64,000 nucleotides of DNA from Chondrinema litorale. Its GTDB lineage: Bacteria > Bacteroidota > Bacteroidia > Cytophagales > Flammeovirgaceae. Numbering within the stretch: the first letter of the stretch is position 1; each line of letters begins with the position of its first letter. The stretch is taken from NCBI RefSeq assembly GCF_026250525.1, contig NZ_CP111043.1, positions 2,905,001-2,969,000 on the forward strand. Reading direction: 5' to 3'. The translations under genes and the position numbers were made by a program. Under the pieces are notes generated by a model. It saw only the letters and a list, made by a program, of their open reading frames with translations, made no database searches and was not told the origin of the DNA. Shown one piece after another: positions 1 through 12,231 of the stretch.

Positions 1-2381
<2,381 letters not shown>

Positions 2382-2425
2382 CGAAATTGTATTATTTTAG
2401 CTTGTTTACAGTATGTAAAGATTTT

Positions 2426-2537
<112 letters not shown>

Positions 2538-2552
2538 TTTTATTATATATAT

Positions 2553-2590
2553 AAACCCTTCATATCTTTTAAGATCTTGAAGGGTTTTTT
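2553..2590 (+). terminator. Rho-independent terminator of the rRNA operon
   Basis: AAACCCTTCA (2553-2562) pairs perfectly with TGAAGGGTTT (2578-2587), followed by a T run. It sits 15 bases after 5S and should end the rRNA transcript. Confidence 0.85.
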
Positions 2591-2666
2591 ATTTGTATAC
2601 TTAGGCCTTACCTTTTAAATAAAAGGGATTGAAAATCAAGGTTTTAAATGCATTAATGTATAAAAT

Positions 2667-2710
2667 AAAACCCCGCAATTAGCTAATAAAAGCTTTTTTC
2701 GGGGTTTTTG
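2667..2710 (+). terminator. Second terminator-like hairpin upstream of the IS transposase
   Basis: AAAACCCCG (2667-2675) pairs with CGGGGTTTT (2700-2708), with an inner AGCT/AGCT pairing and T runs. It could be a second rRNA terminator or part of the insertion sequence end that blocks read-through into the transposase gene. Confidence 0.6.
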
Positions 2711-2720
2711 ATTTGTTAAA

Positions 2721-2751
2721 TTGTAGTGTCTAATCACAATTAACACTACAA
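2721..2751 (+). promoter_or_regulatory. Perfect 9-bp hairpin just before the transposase start
   Basis: TTGTAGTGT (2721-2729) and ACACTACAA (2743-2751) form a perfect stem with a 13-base loop, ending three bases before the ATG at 2755. In an RNA reading in from outside the hairpin would cover the ribosome landing site. Whether it does so is inference from position. Confidence 0.5.
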
Positions 2752-2754
2752 TAT

Positions 2755-4092
2755 ATGAGAGATCAACAGCTTTTCCAACCACAAGATTACTTAACTCCAA
2801 AATGGTATTTATTTAAGAGTAGTAAATTGGGTAATGTTTATGATAGCATCCCTTGGGAACAACTTTCTGCATGTCTGCCTAAGAAAAATAAAGGCCCTGG
2901 TGCTCCTAGCTGGTTTTCGCCTCAGGGCATGTTTGGCTTAATGTTTCTAAAAGCCTATTTAAACCTGAGTGATGAAAAGCTCATAGCACGCTTTAATACC
3001 GATTGGAGCCTTCAGCTATTTTGCAATAAATTGCTACAGGATCATCAAAAGATTAAGGATAAGGCCATTTTAAGTCGAATCAGGACGTATATGGCGGACC
3101 ATACTGATTGGCAACAACTTCAAGAGGTACTACTCCAACACTGGAAAACAGACATGCATAATACGCATGTGCTCTTAATGGATGCTACTTGTTATGAGAG
3201 TTATATTCGTTTTCCTACCGATGTTAAGCTGCTCTGGGAGAGCTGCCAATGGGTGTTTGAAAAGCAGCTTTACAGATACTGTAAAATATTAGGAGTAAAA
3301 CGACCTGGCTCCAAATATATAGATCAAAAGCGCATGCAGATGTCTTATGATCGTAGTCGTAAAAAGACATATAAAGCTGGTCGCAAGCGTAAAAAGTCAT
3401 TGATATATCTACTATCCAAAGGATTGGGGCAACTGCAATGCCTACTTAACGAAAATCCACAAATACAGCTTCACTTACATGAGAGAACATATCTAAAAAC
3501 TATAAAGAAGATAATCGAGCAACAGCAATTCTTGCAGCAGCATCCAGCTAAAGAATTGAAAAACAGGATTGTATCACTTCCCAAGGCTTATGTTAGGCCG
3601 ATAGTGCGAGGTAAAGAAGCTAAAAGGGTTGAGTTCGGAATGAAGGCACACCTGCTTCAGGTGGATGGTATCTGCTTTATCGATACCATGGAGTTCCGCG
3701 CTTTTAATGAAAGTACCAGACTGAAATTAAGTAGTTTAAAACATAGATCGATATTTGGCTCACTTCATCAACTAGGAGCAGATCGCATTTACGCCACCAA
3801 CAAAAACAGGAAGTATTTAACAGAAAAGAAGATATTTACCTGCTTTCCAAAGAAAGGTCCTAAAGTAAACAACCCTGCTGAAAGCCAACTCAGAAGTCTC
3901 ATCTCTAGCCAAAGAGCCACGGTGATGGAGGGAAGTTTTGGCGTGCATAAAACAGCTTATGGCCTCAATAAGATCAAGGTTAAAGGAGAAAAACGAGAAA
4001 TGATACACGTTTTTTTCGCAGTTATGATGGCCAATGCCGTTAAGATCAGCAAAAGGAAATCAGAACAAGCCCCTCTACTTCAGGCCGCCTAA
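2755..4092 (+). CDS. Transposase, IS5/IS1182-like, DDE type
   Basis: 445 residues, intact. The N-terminal part (to about residue 130) resembles the DUF772-type transposase N-domain, with the SWFSPQGMFGLMFLKAYLNL segment. The DDE core shows LLMDATCYES (first Asp, about residue 143) followed by the RFPTDVKLL segment, LGADRIYATNKNRKYL in the position of the second Asp, and the ERATVMEGSFGVHKTAYGL-like region carrying the final Glu (near residue 392). A Lys/Arg-rich linker lies between. It cuts and moves its own element. Full length and undisturbed catalytic segments suggest it may still be active. The IS group is assigned from the order of motifs and could be a neighbouring DDE_Tnp_1 group. No partner gene or passenger gene is present. 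Confidence 0.85.
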   Translation: MRDQQLFQPQDYLTPKWYLFKSSKLGNVYDSIPWEQLSACLPKKNKGPGAPSWFSPQGMFGLMFLKAYLNLSDEKLIARFNTDWSLQLFCNKLLQDHQKIKDKAILSRIRTYMADHTDWQQLQEVLLQHWKTDMHNTHVLLMDATCYESYIRFPTDVKLLWESCQWVFEKQLYRYCKILGVKRPGSKYIDQKRMQMSYDRSRKKTYKAGRKRKKSLIYLLSKGLGQLQCLLNENPQIQLHLHERTYLKTIKKIIEQQQFLQQHPAKELKNRIVSLPKAYVRPIVRGKEAKRVEFGMKAHLLQVDGICFIDTMEFRAFNESTRLKLSSLKHRSIFGSLHQLGADRIYATNKNRKYLTEKKIFTCFPKKGPKVNNPAESQLRSLISSQRATVMEGSFGVHKTAYGLNKIKVKGEKREMIHVFFAVMMANAVKISKRKSEQAPLLQAA

Positions 4093-4302
4093 ACCTAAAG
4101 CTGAAAAGCCTATGGGATGAGTGTGTCTATACTATCCAAAAGCAATATTTTCCAGTTTTATCAATAGGATTACTCACAGTATTGTACTTTTTAAATAGTC
4201 CAAAACAGCAGGTACCAAGATTTGAAACAAAAAAAAGCTGAACTTTATCTATCCAACTCTTATTTTTTATTGGTCTTAATCAATTTTCAAGGAGGCCCTA
4301 AC

Positions 4303-4331
4303 AAAAAAAGCTACCCTGAAAAGGATAGCTT
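4303..4331 (-). terminator. Terminator of the methionine operon
   Basis: Read on the minus strand, AAGCTATCC and GGGTAGCTT pair (one wobble) and are followed by a run of seven Ts. It lies 31 bases after the hom stop codon. Confidence 0.75.
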
Positions 4332-4361
4332 ACAATTGTACTTTTATATGAAAATCAATTA

Positions 4362-5555
4362 TTAGATAATATTCTCTCCTATATTACAAATGAATTGAAT
4401 ATCTTCTTTGTGGTCTGTTAGCAACTTTGAAAGTGCAGTAATACTGATCTTACCTATTACATATTTGTTATCAGGGTTTTCAAATTTCTGATGAACAGCT
4501 TCGAAGTATTCAGAGATAGTTAAATCTTTAATGAATCTAACATATGTAGTAAGATAAATATCATTACTATAGCTGTATTGTAACTCCTTGTGAGTTTTAT
4601 GGTATTCGTATTTATAGTCATATGCATTGGCTGCAATATCAGATAAGACAGCTGAACCAGTTGGATATCCTCCAGCACCTTTCCCGCTATAAAACTGTCT
4701 GTCAGAAAAAGCTGCTTCTACAATTACACCATTAAATTCTTGGTCAACAAGGAATAAGTTTGATTGTTGATTTACAAATTCTGGGATTACATACATACTA
4801 ATTGTATTATCAGAGTTTTTGAAAACTCTTGACATCAATTTTATCTTCCAGTTTTTTTCTTTGGCAAATTGAATATCAAAAGAAGATATTCCTGCAATAC
4901 CGTAGTTAAAAATCTTCTCTGGATGTATGTAAACACCAAAGCTATGTGCAGCTAATATTATTAATTTGAATTTTGCATCAAAACCTTCTACGTCAAGTTT
5001 TGGATTTGATTCTGCAAAACCTAGTTCTTGGGCCTGTTTTAAAGCTTCACTATATTCTAGGGATTCTGACTGCATCTTAGATAGGATGTAGTTAGATGAG
5101 CCGTTAAAAATACCTTCAACAGAATAAAGAAGCTCACTTACATAGTATTCTTCAATGGTTCTGATGATAGGAATACCAGCACAAACAGATGCCTCGTATA
5201 AAATTGATTTTCCAGTTTCTAATTGAAGGTTAACTAATTCTTCAAAGTTTTCTGCAAGTAATTTCTTATTAGCAGTAACTACATTTTTACCATTTTTAAG
5301 TGCAGTCGTAATGATTTTATATGCATCTTCTGCATTATCGATTAACTCAACAATTAAATTAATTTCATCATCGAATAAAATTTCCTCTGCATCAAAAGTA
5401 AAATGCTTAGCTGGCAAAGATCTTTTTTTCTCCCTGTTTTTAACAGCAATTTTTTTTATTTCAGCATTAATTCCAGTGCTCTGGCTTAATACTTTGTAAA
5501 GGCCTTGTCCAACTACTCCAAAACCAAACAGGCCAATTTTTACGCTCTTACCCAT
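4362..5555 (-). CDS. hom: Homoserine dehydrogenase
   Basis: 397 residues. It reduces aspartate semialdehyde to homoserine, the branch point to methionine and threonine. The N-terminal Rossmann motif GLFGFGVVGQGL is at residues 8-19. The catalytic domain carries FNGSSNYILSKM and the LDVEGFDAKFK segment with the conserved Asp and Lys that act on the substrate. The C-terminal stretch is short and may be a degenerate ACT-like region. It is a stand-alone enzyme, not fused to aspartokinase. Its start ATG lies inside the last codons of metX (8-base overlap), so the two are translationally coupled, and the operon starts at a SAM riboswitch near 8300. That placement ties this copy to methionine synthesis rather than threonine. 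Confidence 0.93.
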   Translation of the reverse strand: MGKSVKIGLFGFGVVGQGLYKVLSQSTGINAEIKKIAVKNREKKRSLPAKHFTFDAEEILFDDEINLIVELIDNAEDAYKIITTALKNGKNVVTANKKLLAENFEELVNLQLETGKSILYEASVCAGIPIIRTIEEYYVSELLYSVEGIFNGSSNYILSKMQSESLEYSEALKQAQELGFAESNPKLDVEGFDAKFKLIILAAHSFGVYIHPEKIFNYGIAGISSFDIQFAKEKNWKIKLMSRVFKNSDNTISMYVIPEFVNQQSNLFLVDQEFNGVIVEAAFSDRQFYSGKGAGGYPTGSAVLSDIAANAYDYKYEYHKTHKELQYSYSNDIYLTTYVRFIKDLTISEYFEAVHQKFENPDNKYVIGKISITALSKLLTDHKEDIQFICNIGENII

Positions 5556-6594
5556 GTATTAATTGCTTTTTTTCTTTCTGCTTATAAAATGTTCTAATGC
5601 TTTTATCTAGTTGATTCATTTCAACTAAAAAGCCATCATGTCCGTATGTTGAATTGATTTCTTCATATGTAACATTTCTTATTCCTCTCACAATTAGTCT
5701 TTGTTCAGGTATAGGAAAAAGTATATCTGTAGTAATTCCAATTACTTGTGTGTATGCTTTTATTTGAGACAGTGCATTCATAATACTACCTCTACCTCTG
5801 GCAATATTATGGGTATCCATCGCATCAGAAAGTACCCAGTATGAAAATGCATTAAATCTTTTTGCTAATTTTTCTCCCTGATAACGCTGATATGAAGAAG
5901 CTCTATAAGTTTCTTGTAGATCGTTAGTCTCTTCGAATTGCGTTTTTTCATATGTTTCATAGTTTCTATACGATAACATCGCAATAGCTCTGGCAGCTTT
6001 CATTCCTTCATTCCCTGCGTCTGGATGATCATTGTGCCATGTAGGATCAGCGCTAATAGCCATTCTTTGTGTTTCATTAAATGCAATTCCCCAAGGAGAG
6101 TGTTTTGCATTAGATGACATCAGAATCATATTATCAAACAAATCTGGATGGGTAACTGCCCATTCTAATGCTTGTTGTCCTCCAAGAGAGCCACCAGTTA
6201 ATGTGTGAATTTTTTCGATTTTTAAATGTACTCTTAATATTTCGAGAGTAGCAACAATATCACGAATAGTAATTTTAGGGAATGTATGGAAATATGGTTT
6301 ACCTGTGTTTGGATTAATAGATAATGGACCAGTAGAGCCATAACAAGAACCTATTACATTCACACAAATTACATAATGTTCTTCAGGATTAAAAAGGCAG
6401 TTTTCACCAAAAAGTCCTCCCCACCATGCAGACACATTGGAATTCCCGGTAAGAGCATGGCAAACCCAAACGATATTTGATCTGTCTTTATTAATTTTTC
6501 CAAAAGTACAATATCTGAGTGAGAAACTAGGGAGCATTTCTCCTGACTCAAGTTGAAACTCATTGTTATAATGGAAAGTATGTTCCTGCATCAT
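5548..6594 (-). CDS. metX: Homoserine O-acetyltransferase
   Basis: 348 residues, alpha/beta-hydrolase fold. It transfers acetyl from acetyl-CoA to homoserine. The nucleophile elbow is GGSLGGQ with Ser136; Asp about 290 (TTDILFP) and His319 (YGHDGF) complete the triad. It could acylate with succinyl instead of acetyl, since the specificity is set by a few residues that I cannot judge, but pairing with the sulfhydrylase upstream fits O-acetylhomoserine. It ends overlapping hom by 8 bases and starts 57 bases after the sulfhydrylase gene, in the same leftward operon. Confidence 0.93.
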   Translation of the reverse strand: MMQEHTFHYNNEFQLESGEMLPSFSLRYCTFGKINKDRSNIVWVCHALTGNSNVSAWWGGLFGENCLFNPEEHYVICVNVIGSCYGSTGPLSINPNTGKPYFHTFPKITIRDIVATLEILRVHLKIEKIHTLTGGSLGGQQALEWAVTHPDLFDNMILMSSNAKHSPWGIAFNETQRMAISADPTWHNDHPDAGNEGMKAARAIAMLSYRNYETYEKTQFEETNDLQETYRASSYQRYQGEKLAKRFNAFSYWVLSDAMDTHNIARGRGSIMNALSQIKAYTQVIGITTDILFPIPEQRLIVRGIRNVTYEEINSTYGHDGFLVEMNQLDKSIRTFYKQKEKKQLIHG

Positions 6595-6651
6595 CGTATA
6601 TAATTTAGAAGAATTACTCCAAAAACTAATTTGAAGTAATTCTGTTGTTAA

Positions 6652-7974
<1,323 letters not shown>

Positions 7975-8053
7975 TTAAAAAATGGGAATAGAATAGCTAG
8001 TGTTGTGATTAGAGTCGAATATCCTTAAAAAGAAATATACAAAGACGGGAATC

Positions 8054-8203
8054 TTAGCAACAACAACAAAAATTGCACATGTAACACATGCAAAATACTG
8101 TTGTAAATGCCATTTGTTGTAGTGATGAGCAATTGGTTGAAAACTGCTTTAAGAAAGTGCTATTAAGCTTTTGGGTGTTTGGGTTTTTAGAAAAATTCAT
8201 CAT
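8054..8203 (-). CDS. 49-codon Cys/Met-rich leader ORF of the methionine operon
   Basis: This small ORF lies between the SAM riboswitch and metY. It starts with two ATG codons at 8203 and 8200 and ends with TAA at 8054-8056. The first 30 residues are polar and unremarkable (Asn, Ser, Gln, Lys). The last 13 residues are FCMCYMCNFCCCC, so that the last 19 codons from the internal Met contain seven Cys and three Met, with four consecutive Cys codons before the stop. The first ATG is one base past the P1 helix of the riboswitch. There is no Shine-Dalgarno sequence, but the A-rich stretch before it is typical of Bacteroidota initiation sites. I infer an attenuator-type leader that reports Cys (and Met) tRNA charging. 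The Cys run is encoded by a TGT repeat, so a chance origin must be considered. Not recognised as any named family. Confidence 0.6.
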   Translation of the reverse strand: MMNFSKNPNTQKLNSTFLKQFSTNCSSLQQMAFTTVFCMCYMCNFCCCC

Positions 8204-8204
8204 T

Positions 8205-8323
8205 GTAATTGTTATTTATATTTCCTAATTAATTAGGCCAGGAATTAGCACCTTTCCTTACCTGGAAGGTTGCTAGAGGGTCTTAGAGCCTGCTCTCTCA
8301 CCTCTTCTTTATAAACCAATTAC
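8205..8323 (-). promoter_or_regulatory. SAM-I (S-box) riboswitch controlling metY-metX-hom
   Basis: Minus-strand core elements in order: AAGAGGTGAGAGAG, GGCTCTAAGACCCTCT, GCAACC, then a P3 stem CCTTCC/GGAAAGG and AAGGTGCTAATTCC, followed by a CCTAATTAATTAGG hairpin (P4). P1 is long: GTAATTGGTTTATA at the 5' side (8310-8323) pairs with TATAAATAACAATTAC at the 3' side (8205-8220) with a small bulge. S-box RNAs bind S-adenosylmethionine and repress methionine genes. No downstream terminator hairpin is visible, so control is probably at translation, and the P1 3' strand abuts the leader ORF start. Confidence 0.93.
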
Positions 8324-8400
8324 TTTTCCTAAGAAAAGAATAGTGTAATTGAATTTAGGTTATAACTTGAATTCCGCTTTTAAAATTCCAAATTATGCGA

Positions 8401-8408
8401 CAAAGCTA
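8401..8408 (-). promoter_or_regulatory. Candidate Bacteroidota -7 box for the methionine operon
   Basis: The minus strand reads TAGCTTTG, matching TAnnTTTG, about 80 bases upstream of the riboswitch. The matching -33 element is not clear (an AT-rich T run occupies that position), so this is a moderate call. Confidence 0.35.
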
Positions 8409-8465
8409 AGAAATTATTTTTTAAAAATACCTATTAATTTTGTGATAAATACTCCCAGTGTTTGC

Positions 8466-9953
8466 TCAAAGTCTTACAAGCAAATCAAAAATATTTTCTA
8501 TATCTCCAGATAAATCTCTGTATGATTTTGCATGATTGTTTATCAATAAGCTAAATACAAGTTTTTTACCTGAGTAGGTTTCTGCAATGCCCGTATAGGC
8601 ACGTACATTTTTTATATAACCACTTTTAGCTCTTATCTTTCCTTCAGATATATTTCCTTTAGAGAGACTTTTTAATGTGCCTGTTTTACCTGCAATTGGC
8701 AGAGAGTTATAAAAGAAGTTGCCTTCATCATGAGAAAAAGTATATTTAATAACTTGTGTAAGTGTTTTAGATGAGATGGCATTAAATCTGGAAAGTCCGC
8801 TGCCATCTTCCATATATACACCTTTCATATTGATTCCTTTTTCTTCCCAAAAATCAATTACAGCTTGTGTACCATCTTTAAAAGTACCTTTGTTTTCCAG
8901 TTTGTAGCCAATCATTTTTAGCATGGCATCTGCATAGAGATTCACACTTTTATAATTAGTTCTTTTGATAATTTCAGCAAGGTTCTCTGATTGATAAGTG
9001 TATATTTCTTCGATATTTGGCTTAGCGGGTGCAGTGGTTTTTCTAAGCACTTCAATATCAGAAGATATTAAAATACCCTTAGCTTCTAGTGTTTTTCTGA
9101 AATATTGAACACAAAATAAAGCTGGGTCTGGCATAGCACCTTTTATCATAAACCTTCTTTGGTTGGGTGGGAGTGTACCTCTTACAATGCGATTATAGCT
9201 ATAAGGAGCACCATAAATATAAGCATTGTCTCCACTACCTTTTTTACCAGTTAATACTTCGTTTTCTATATGTAAATTGGTAACACTAGGTGCGATTTCA
9301 ACAATCTTTGTCGGATCGTCTATGTTTATTCCTGTTTGAAAATAAATACTGTATTGATTTTCATGAATAGATAAACCTGAAGGGCCGGCACCGTAATAAT
9401 TACCAATATCTTCCCATATCCATGTATCAGAAATTAGCTTACTTTCAAAAATGGAAGCATCGCCAATTAATTTACCTTCAATTTTTTTTATGCCTTTTTC
9501 TAAAATTCTATTTGCTAGGAAATCCATTAAAGAAGGCATGTTATCACTACCAAAAGTTGGGTCGCCACCGCCTATTATGTACAAATCGCCATGTAAAGTG
9601 CCTTGTTCATCAACAGTTCCGGAATAAGTTATTTTGGTTTCGAACTTAAATTCAGAACCTAGCACCTGTAATGCAGTAGCAGTGGTAAGGGCTTTCATTG
9701 TAGAAGCGGTAGCCAAAGAAATATCTGGCATATAAGCCACTACTGTTTCTGCTGAGTCTAAATTCTCTACATATAAACTTAGTGAGGTACCAGTCATCTC
9801 AGGATCTGTTAGGAGTTTGGCGACCTCATTTAAAATTTCGCTTTCGGTTACAGGCTCTGGTGCAAATGCTATTTGTTTTTCTTCTGGTGCTTTGCAAGAA
9901 AAAGTAACAAGGATAATGTTGATAAATAAAAAAATCTGTGTATGTAATTTCAT
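8466..9953 (-). CDS. dacB: D-alanyl-D-alanine carboxypeptidase/endopeptidase (PBP4 family)
   Basis: 495 residues. It trims or opens peptidoglycan cross-links in the periplasm. The three penicillin-binding signature motifs are present: STMK (Ser84 to Lys87), SVN in KSVNLYADAM near residue 337, and KTG in AGKTGTL near 425. The N-terminus is hydrophobic and ends in VTFSC at residue 20, an imperfect lipobox, so it may be a lipoprotein or simply secreted. An insert of the PBP4 type lies between the first and second motifs. It follows recJ on the same strand with a 40-base gap and is probably co-transcribed with it. The methionine operon promoter starts right behind its stop codon. Confidence 0.92.
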   Translation of the reverse strand: MKLHTQIFLFINIILVTFSCKAPEEKQIAFAPEPVTESEILNEVAKLLTDPEMTGTSLSLYVENLDSAETVVAYMPDISLATASTMKALTTATALQVLGSEFKFETKITYSGTVDEQGTLHGDLYIIGGGDPTFGSDNMPSLMDFLANRILEKGIKKIEGKLIGDASIFESKLISDTWIWEDIGNYYGAGPSGLSIHENQYSIYFQTGINIDDPTKIVEIAPSVTNLHIENEVLTGKKGSGDNAYIYGAPYSYNRIVRGTLPPNQRRFMIKGAMPDPALFCVQYFRKTLEAKGILISSDIEVLRKTTAPAKPNIEEIYTYQSENLAEIIKRTNYKSVNLYADAMLKMIGYKLENKGTFKDGTQAVIDFWEEKGINMKGVYMEDGSGLSRFNAISSKTLTQVIKYTFSHDEGNFFYNSLPIAGKTGTLKSLSKGNISEGKIRAKSGYIKNVRAYTGIAETYSGKKLVFSLLINNHAKSYRDLSGDIENIFDLLVRL

Positions 9954-9993
9954 AGAAAAAATGCTGGTGTTAAATGAAGATCGCTTAACTATA

Positions 9994-11733
9994 TTAGTTT
10001 GATGGCGACGCTTCTAATGGGTGTTCCAATCGAGTTTTAATGTCTTTAATCATTAACTGTAATGTTACCTTTCCTTTGTATTCATTCTTCTCAATAGTAT
10101 AACAAATGTAGAAAGGTGCTCCATCTCTGGACATTAGTTCTCTATAAAACTCTCCAAAATTAAATGCAATTGCATCCAAACAAAAACTAGTTTCCTTTTG
10201 CCTTACTGTAAGCTTTAAATGCTTTTCTTTTAACAGTCTTATTTTACCTTTATCACAAACTACTTCCGAAACAAAAACAGGCCTTAGGTTTTCAGGGCCA
10301 AATGGAGACATCTGTTCTATAATCTTGTAAAAATTCCAAGTAATCTGGCTAAGATCAAGTTGAGCATCTATTTCAATCTTTGGAATTAATTGATCAGGCA
10401 AAATAGTTTCACTTACTACTTTTTCAAATTGATGAGCAAATGCAGGTACTTGATCGATTTCCAATGTAATTCCCGCTGCATATTTATGACCACCAAACTG
10501 AATTAAATGCTTAGAACAGGCAGCAATTGCTTCGTGAATATCAAAATCTTTTACAGATCTGGCAGAACCAGTCGCTTTACCATTAGAAGATGTGATAATG
10601 ATTGTAGGTCGGTAACACTTTTCTATACACCTTGAAGCGACAATACCGATAATACCTTTGTGCCAATCGTCTTTAAATAATACAGTAGTCTTACCATAAC
10701 TCGTACCTCCACAGTCCATCATGGCGAGCGCTTCATTGGTAATTTGTTCATCATAAATTTTTCTAGTATCATTTTTCTGATGAACATCCTTAGCACTTTC
10801 TAATGCTTCTTCTAATGTTTGTGTAATAAGTAACTTAACTGCTTGATTGGCATGAGAAATTCTTCCTGCGGCATTAATTCTTGGTCCGAAGCCAAAAACA
10901 ACATTGCTAACAGTGAGATTTTGTGGTAAACCAGCCAATTGTTTTAGCGCATGATAAGCTGGGCGTGGAGTATTATTAATTTGATCAAGACCAAACTTAG
11001 CGATAATACGATTTTCACCAGTTACAGGAACAATGTCGCAAGCAATACTTACAGCAGCATAATCCATGTAATTAAAAGCTTCTTCTAAATTCAATTCTTG
11101 ATAAATTGTATAAGCTTGAATTAGTTTAAAGCCAATAGCACAACCAGTAAGTTCTTTATAAGGATAAGAGCAATCTACTTGTTTGGGGTTAAGAATAGCA
11201 GTGGCCTCAGGTACAGTTTCTCCGGGTTTATGGTGGTCGCAAATAATAAAATCTAATCCTAAAGAATTTGCATATTCAACTTTGTCAATTGCTCTAATAC
11301 CACAATCAAGGGCAATTATAAGTGAGCAACCTTCACTTGCAGCATAATCAATCCCTCTTTTTGAAACGCCATAACCTTCTTGGTATCTGTCTGGCACATA
11401 GTAATCTATATGGTTGTAAAACTTTTTAAGGAAGGAGTACATCAACGAAACTGCAGAAGTTCCATCTACATCGTAGTCGCCATAAATAAGAATTCTTTCT
11501 TCATTTTCAATTGCTTTTTGCAATCTTTCAACTGCAATTTGCATATCTTTCATTAAGAACGGATCGTGCAAATCTTCCAGTTTAGGCCTGAAAAAAGCTT
11601 TGGCTTTTTCAAAACTATCAATACCTCTTTGGGCTAAAATAGCTCCCAAAGGTTTGCTTACATTTATTTCAGAGCAGAGTTTTTCTACTATTTCTTCATC
11701 AGGTATCTCTTTAACAATCCATCGCTTATACAT
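9994..11733 (-). CDS. recJ: Single-stranded-DNA-specific exonuclease RecJ
   Basis: 579 residues. It degrades single-stranded DNA 5' to 3' in recombination and repair. The DHH phosphoesterase motifs are clear: YGDYDVDGTSAV (residues 84-95) and ICDHHKPGE near 163, followed by the DHHA1 motif FGGHKYAAGI near residue 415 and a C-terminal OB-like domain. Length and motif order are typical. The start ATG at 11733 is the first in frame and faces the divergent secreted-protein gene across about 500 bases. Confidence 0.95.
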   Translation of the reverse strand: MYKRWIVKEIPDEEIVEKLCSEINVSKPLGAILAQRGIDSFEKAKAFFRPKLEDLHDPFLMKDMQIAVERLQKAIENEERILIYGDYDVDGTSAVSLMYSFLKKFYNHIDYYVPDRYQEGYGVSKRGIDYAASEGCSLIIALDCGIRAIDKVEYANSLGLDFIICDHHKPGETVPEATAILNPKQVDCSYPYKELTGCAIGFKLIQAYTIYQELNLEEAFNYMDYAAVSIACDIVPVTGENRIIAKFGLDQINNTPRPAYHALKQLAGLPQNLTVSNVVFGFGPRINAAGRISHANQAVKLLITQTLEEALESAKDVHQKNDTRKIYDEQITNEALAMMDCGGTSYGKTTVLFKDDWHKGIIGIVASRCIEKCYRPTIIITSSNGKATGSARSVKDFDIHEAIAACSKHLIQFGGHKYAAGITLEIDQVPAFAHQFEKVVSETILPDQLIPKIEIDAQLDLSQITWNFYKIIEQMSPFGPENLRPVFVSEVVCDKGKIRLLKEKHLKLTVRQKETSFCLDAIAFNFGEFYRELMSRDGAPFYICYTIEKNEYKGKVTLQLMIKDIKTRLEHPLEASPSN

Positions 11734-12231
11734 AATTCTTATACTTTTCTATTAAAGCTTTCAACAAAATTACCCTACTGAATACTTGTGGTATTTACCA
11801 ATTCTAAAATAAAATTATAGATTTAGTATTAAATGCAAAACCATACCTAAGAACTTCTTTGTAAGTAATCTTTAAACTTGTTATAAAAATAATTGTAAAA
11901 AAAGGATTATTTTTTGCTAATTGGTTCGTACAGGATAACAAGCAAATAAAACGAATAGAGCGTATATTTATAAATGTTAAGTATAGCATGTACTATTAAA
12001 TTACATTTTAATAATACCTTTCTGTAAATTTGTTCTTGATTATAGTAAAAATTACTTCAGGAATCTGTGTTGAAATACCTGCTTGATTTCTTTAATGGCA
12101 CATTGTAATGCTGGTAAATCGGCTAAAAATTTAACTTACAAGGTGGATAAACTCACTTTTGTGATTATTACTTTTTTGATAAATAAACAATGATATATAA
12201 ATACCTTCAACCAATCCTTATTAGAGATTAT
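11734..12231. other. Divergent intergenic region between recJ and the LRR protein
   Basis: About 500 bases of very AT-rich DNA. It should hold the promoters of recJ (minus) and of the giant LRR protein (plus). The only recognisable box is TAAATTTG at 12025-12032 on the plus strand. A 61-codon frame on the minus strand has a biased, non-protein-like composition and I do not believe it is a gene. No RNA structure stood out. Confidence 0.5.
12025..12032 (+). promoter_or_regulatory. Candidate -7 box upstream of the LRR protein
   Basis: TAAATTTG matches TAnnTTTG. It is about 200 bases before the gene start and lacks a clear -33 TTTG, so the call is weak. Confidence 0.25.

Larger units (their letters stand above)
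2721..4092 (+). mobile_element. IS5/IS1182-like insertion sequence (ends unresolved)
   Basis: A single transposase gene directly downstream of the rRNA operon, flanked by short non-coding stretches. I could not identify matching terminal inverted repeats or a target duplication, so the limits given are only the left hairpin and the transposase stop; the true element probably runs some bases further on one or both sides, to somewhere before the hom terminator near 4303. Confidence 0.6.

Noticed and set aside
4093..4302. Right inverted repeat of the IS
   Set aside because: I compared this stretch by eye with the left flank and found no convincing complementary end; only short matches such as an AGCTTTTTT run.
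8054..8070. TGT repeat as simple microsatellite
   Set aside because: The repeat only covers the last four Cys codons; the other Cys and Met codons upstream are in non-repeated sequence and in frame, so I keep the ORF but note the caveat.
11804..11989. 61-codon frame on the minus strand between recJ and the LRR gene
   Set aside because: No start context, no recognisable composition, in a promoter-rich AT region.
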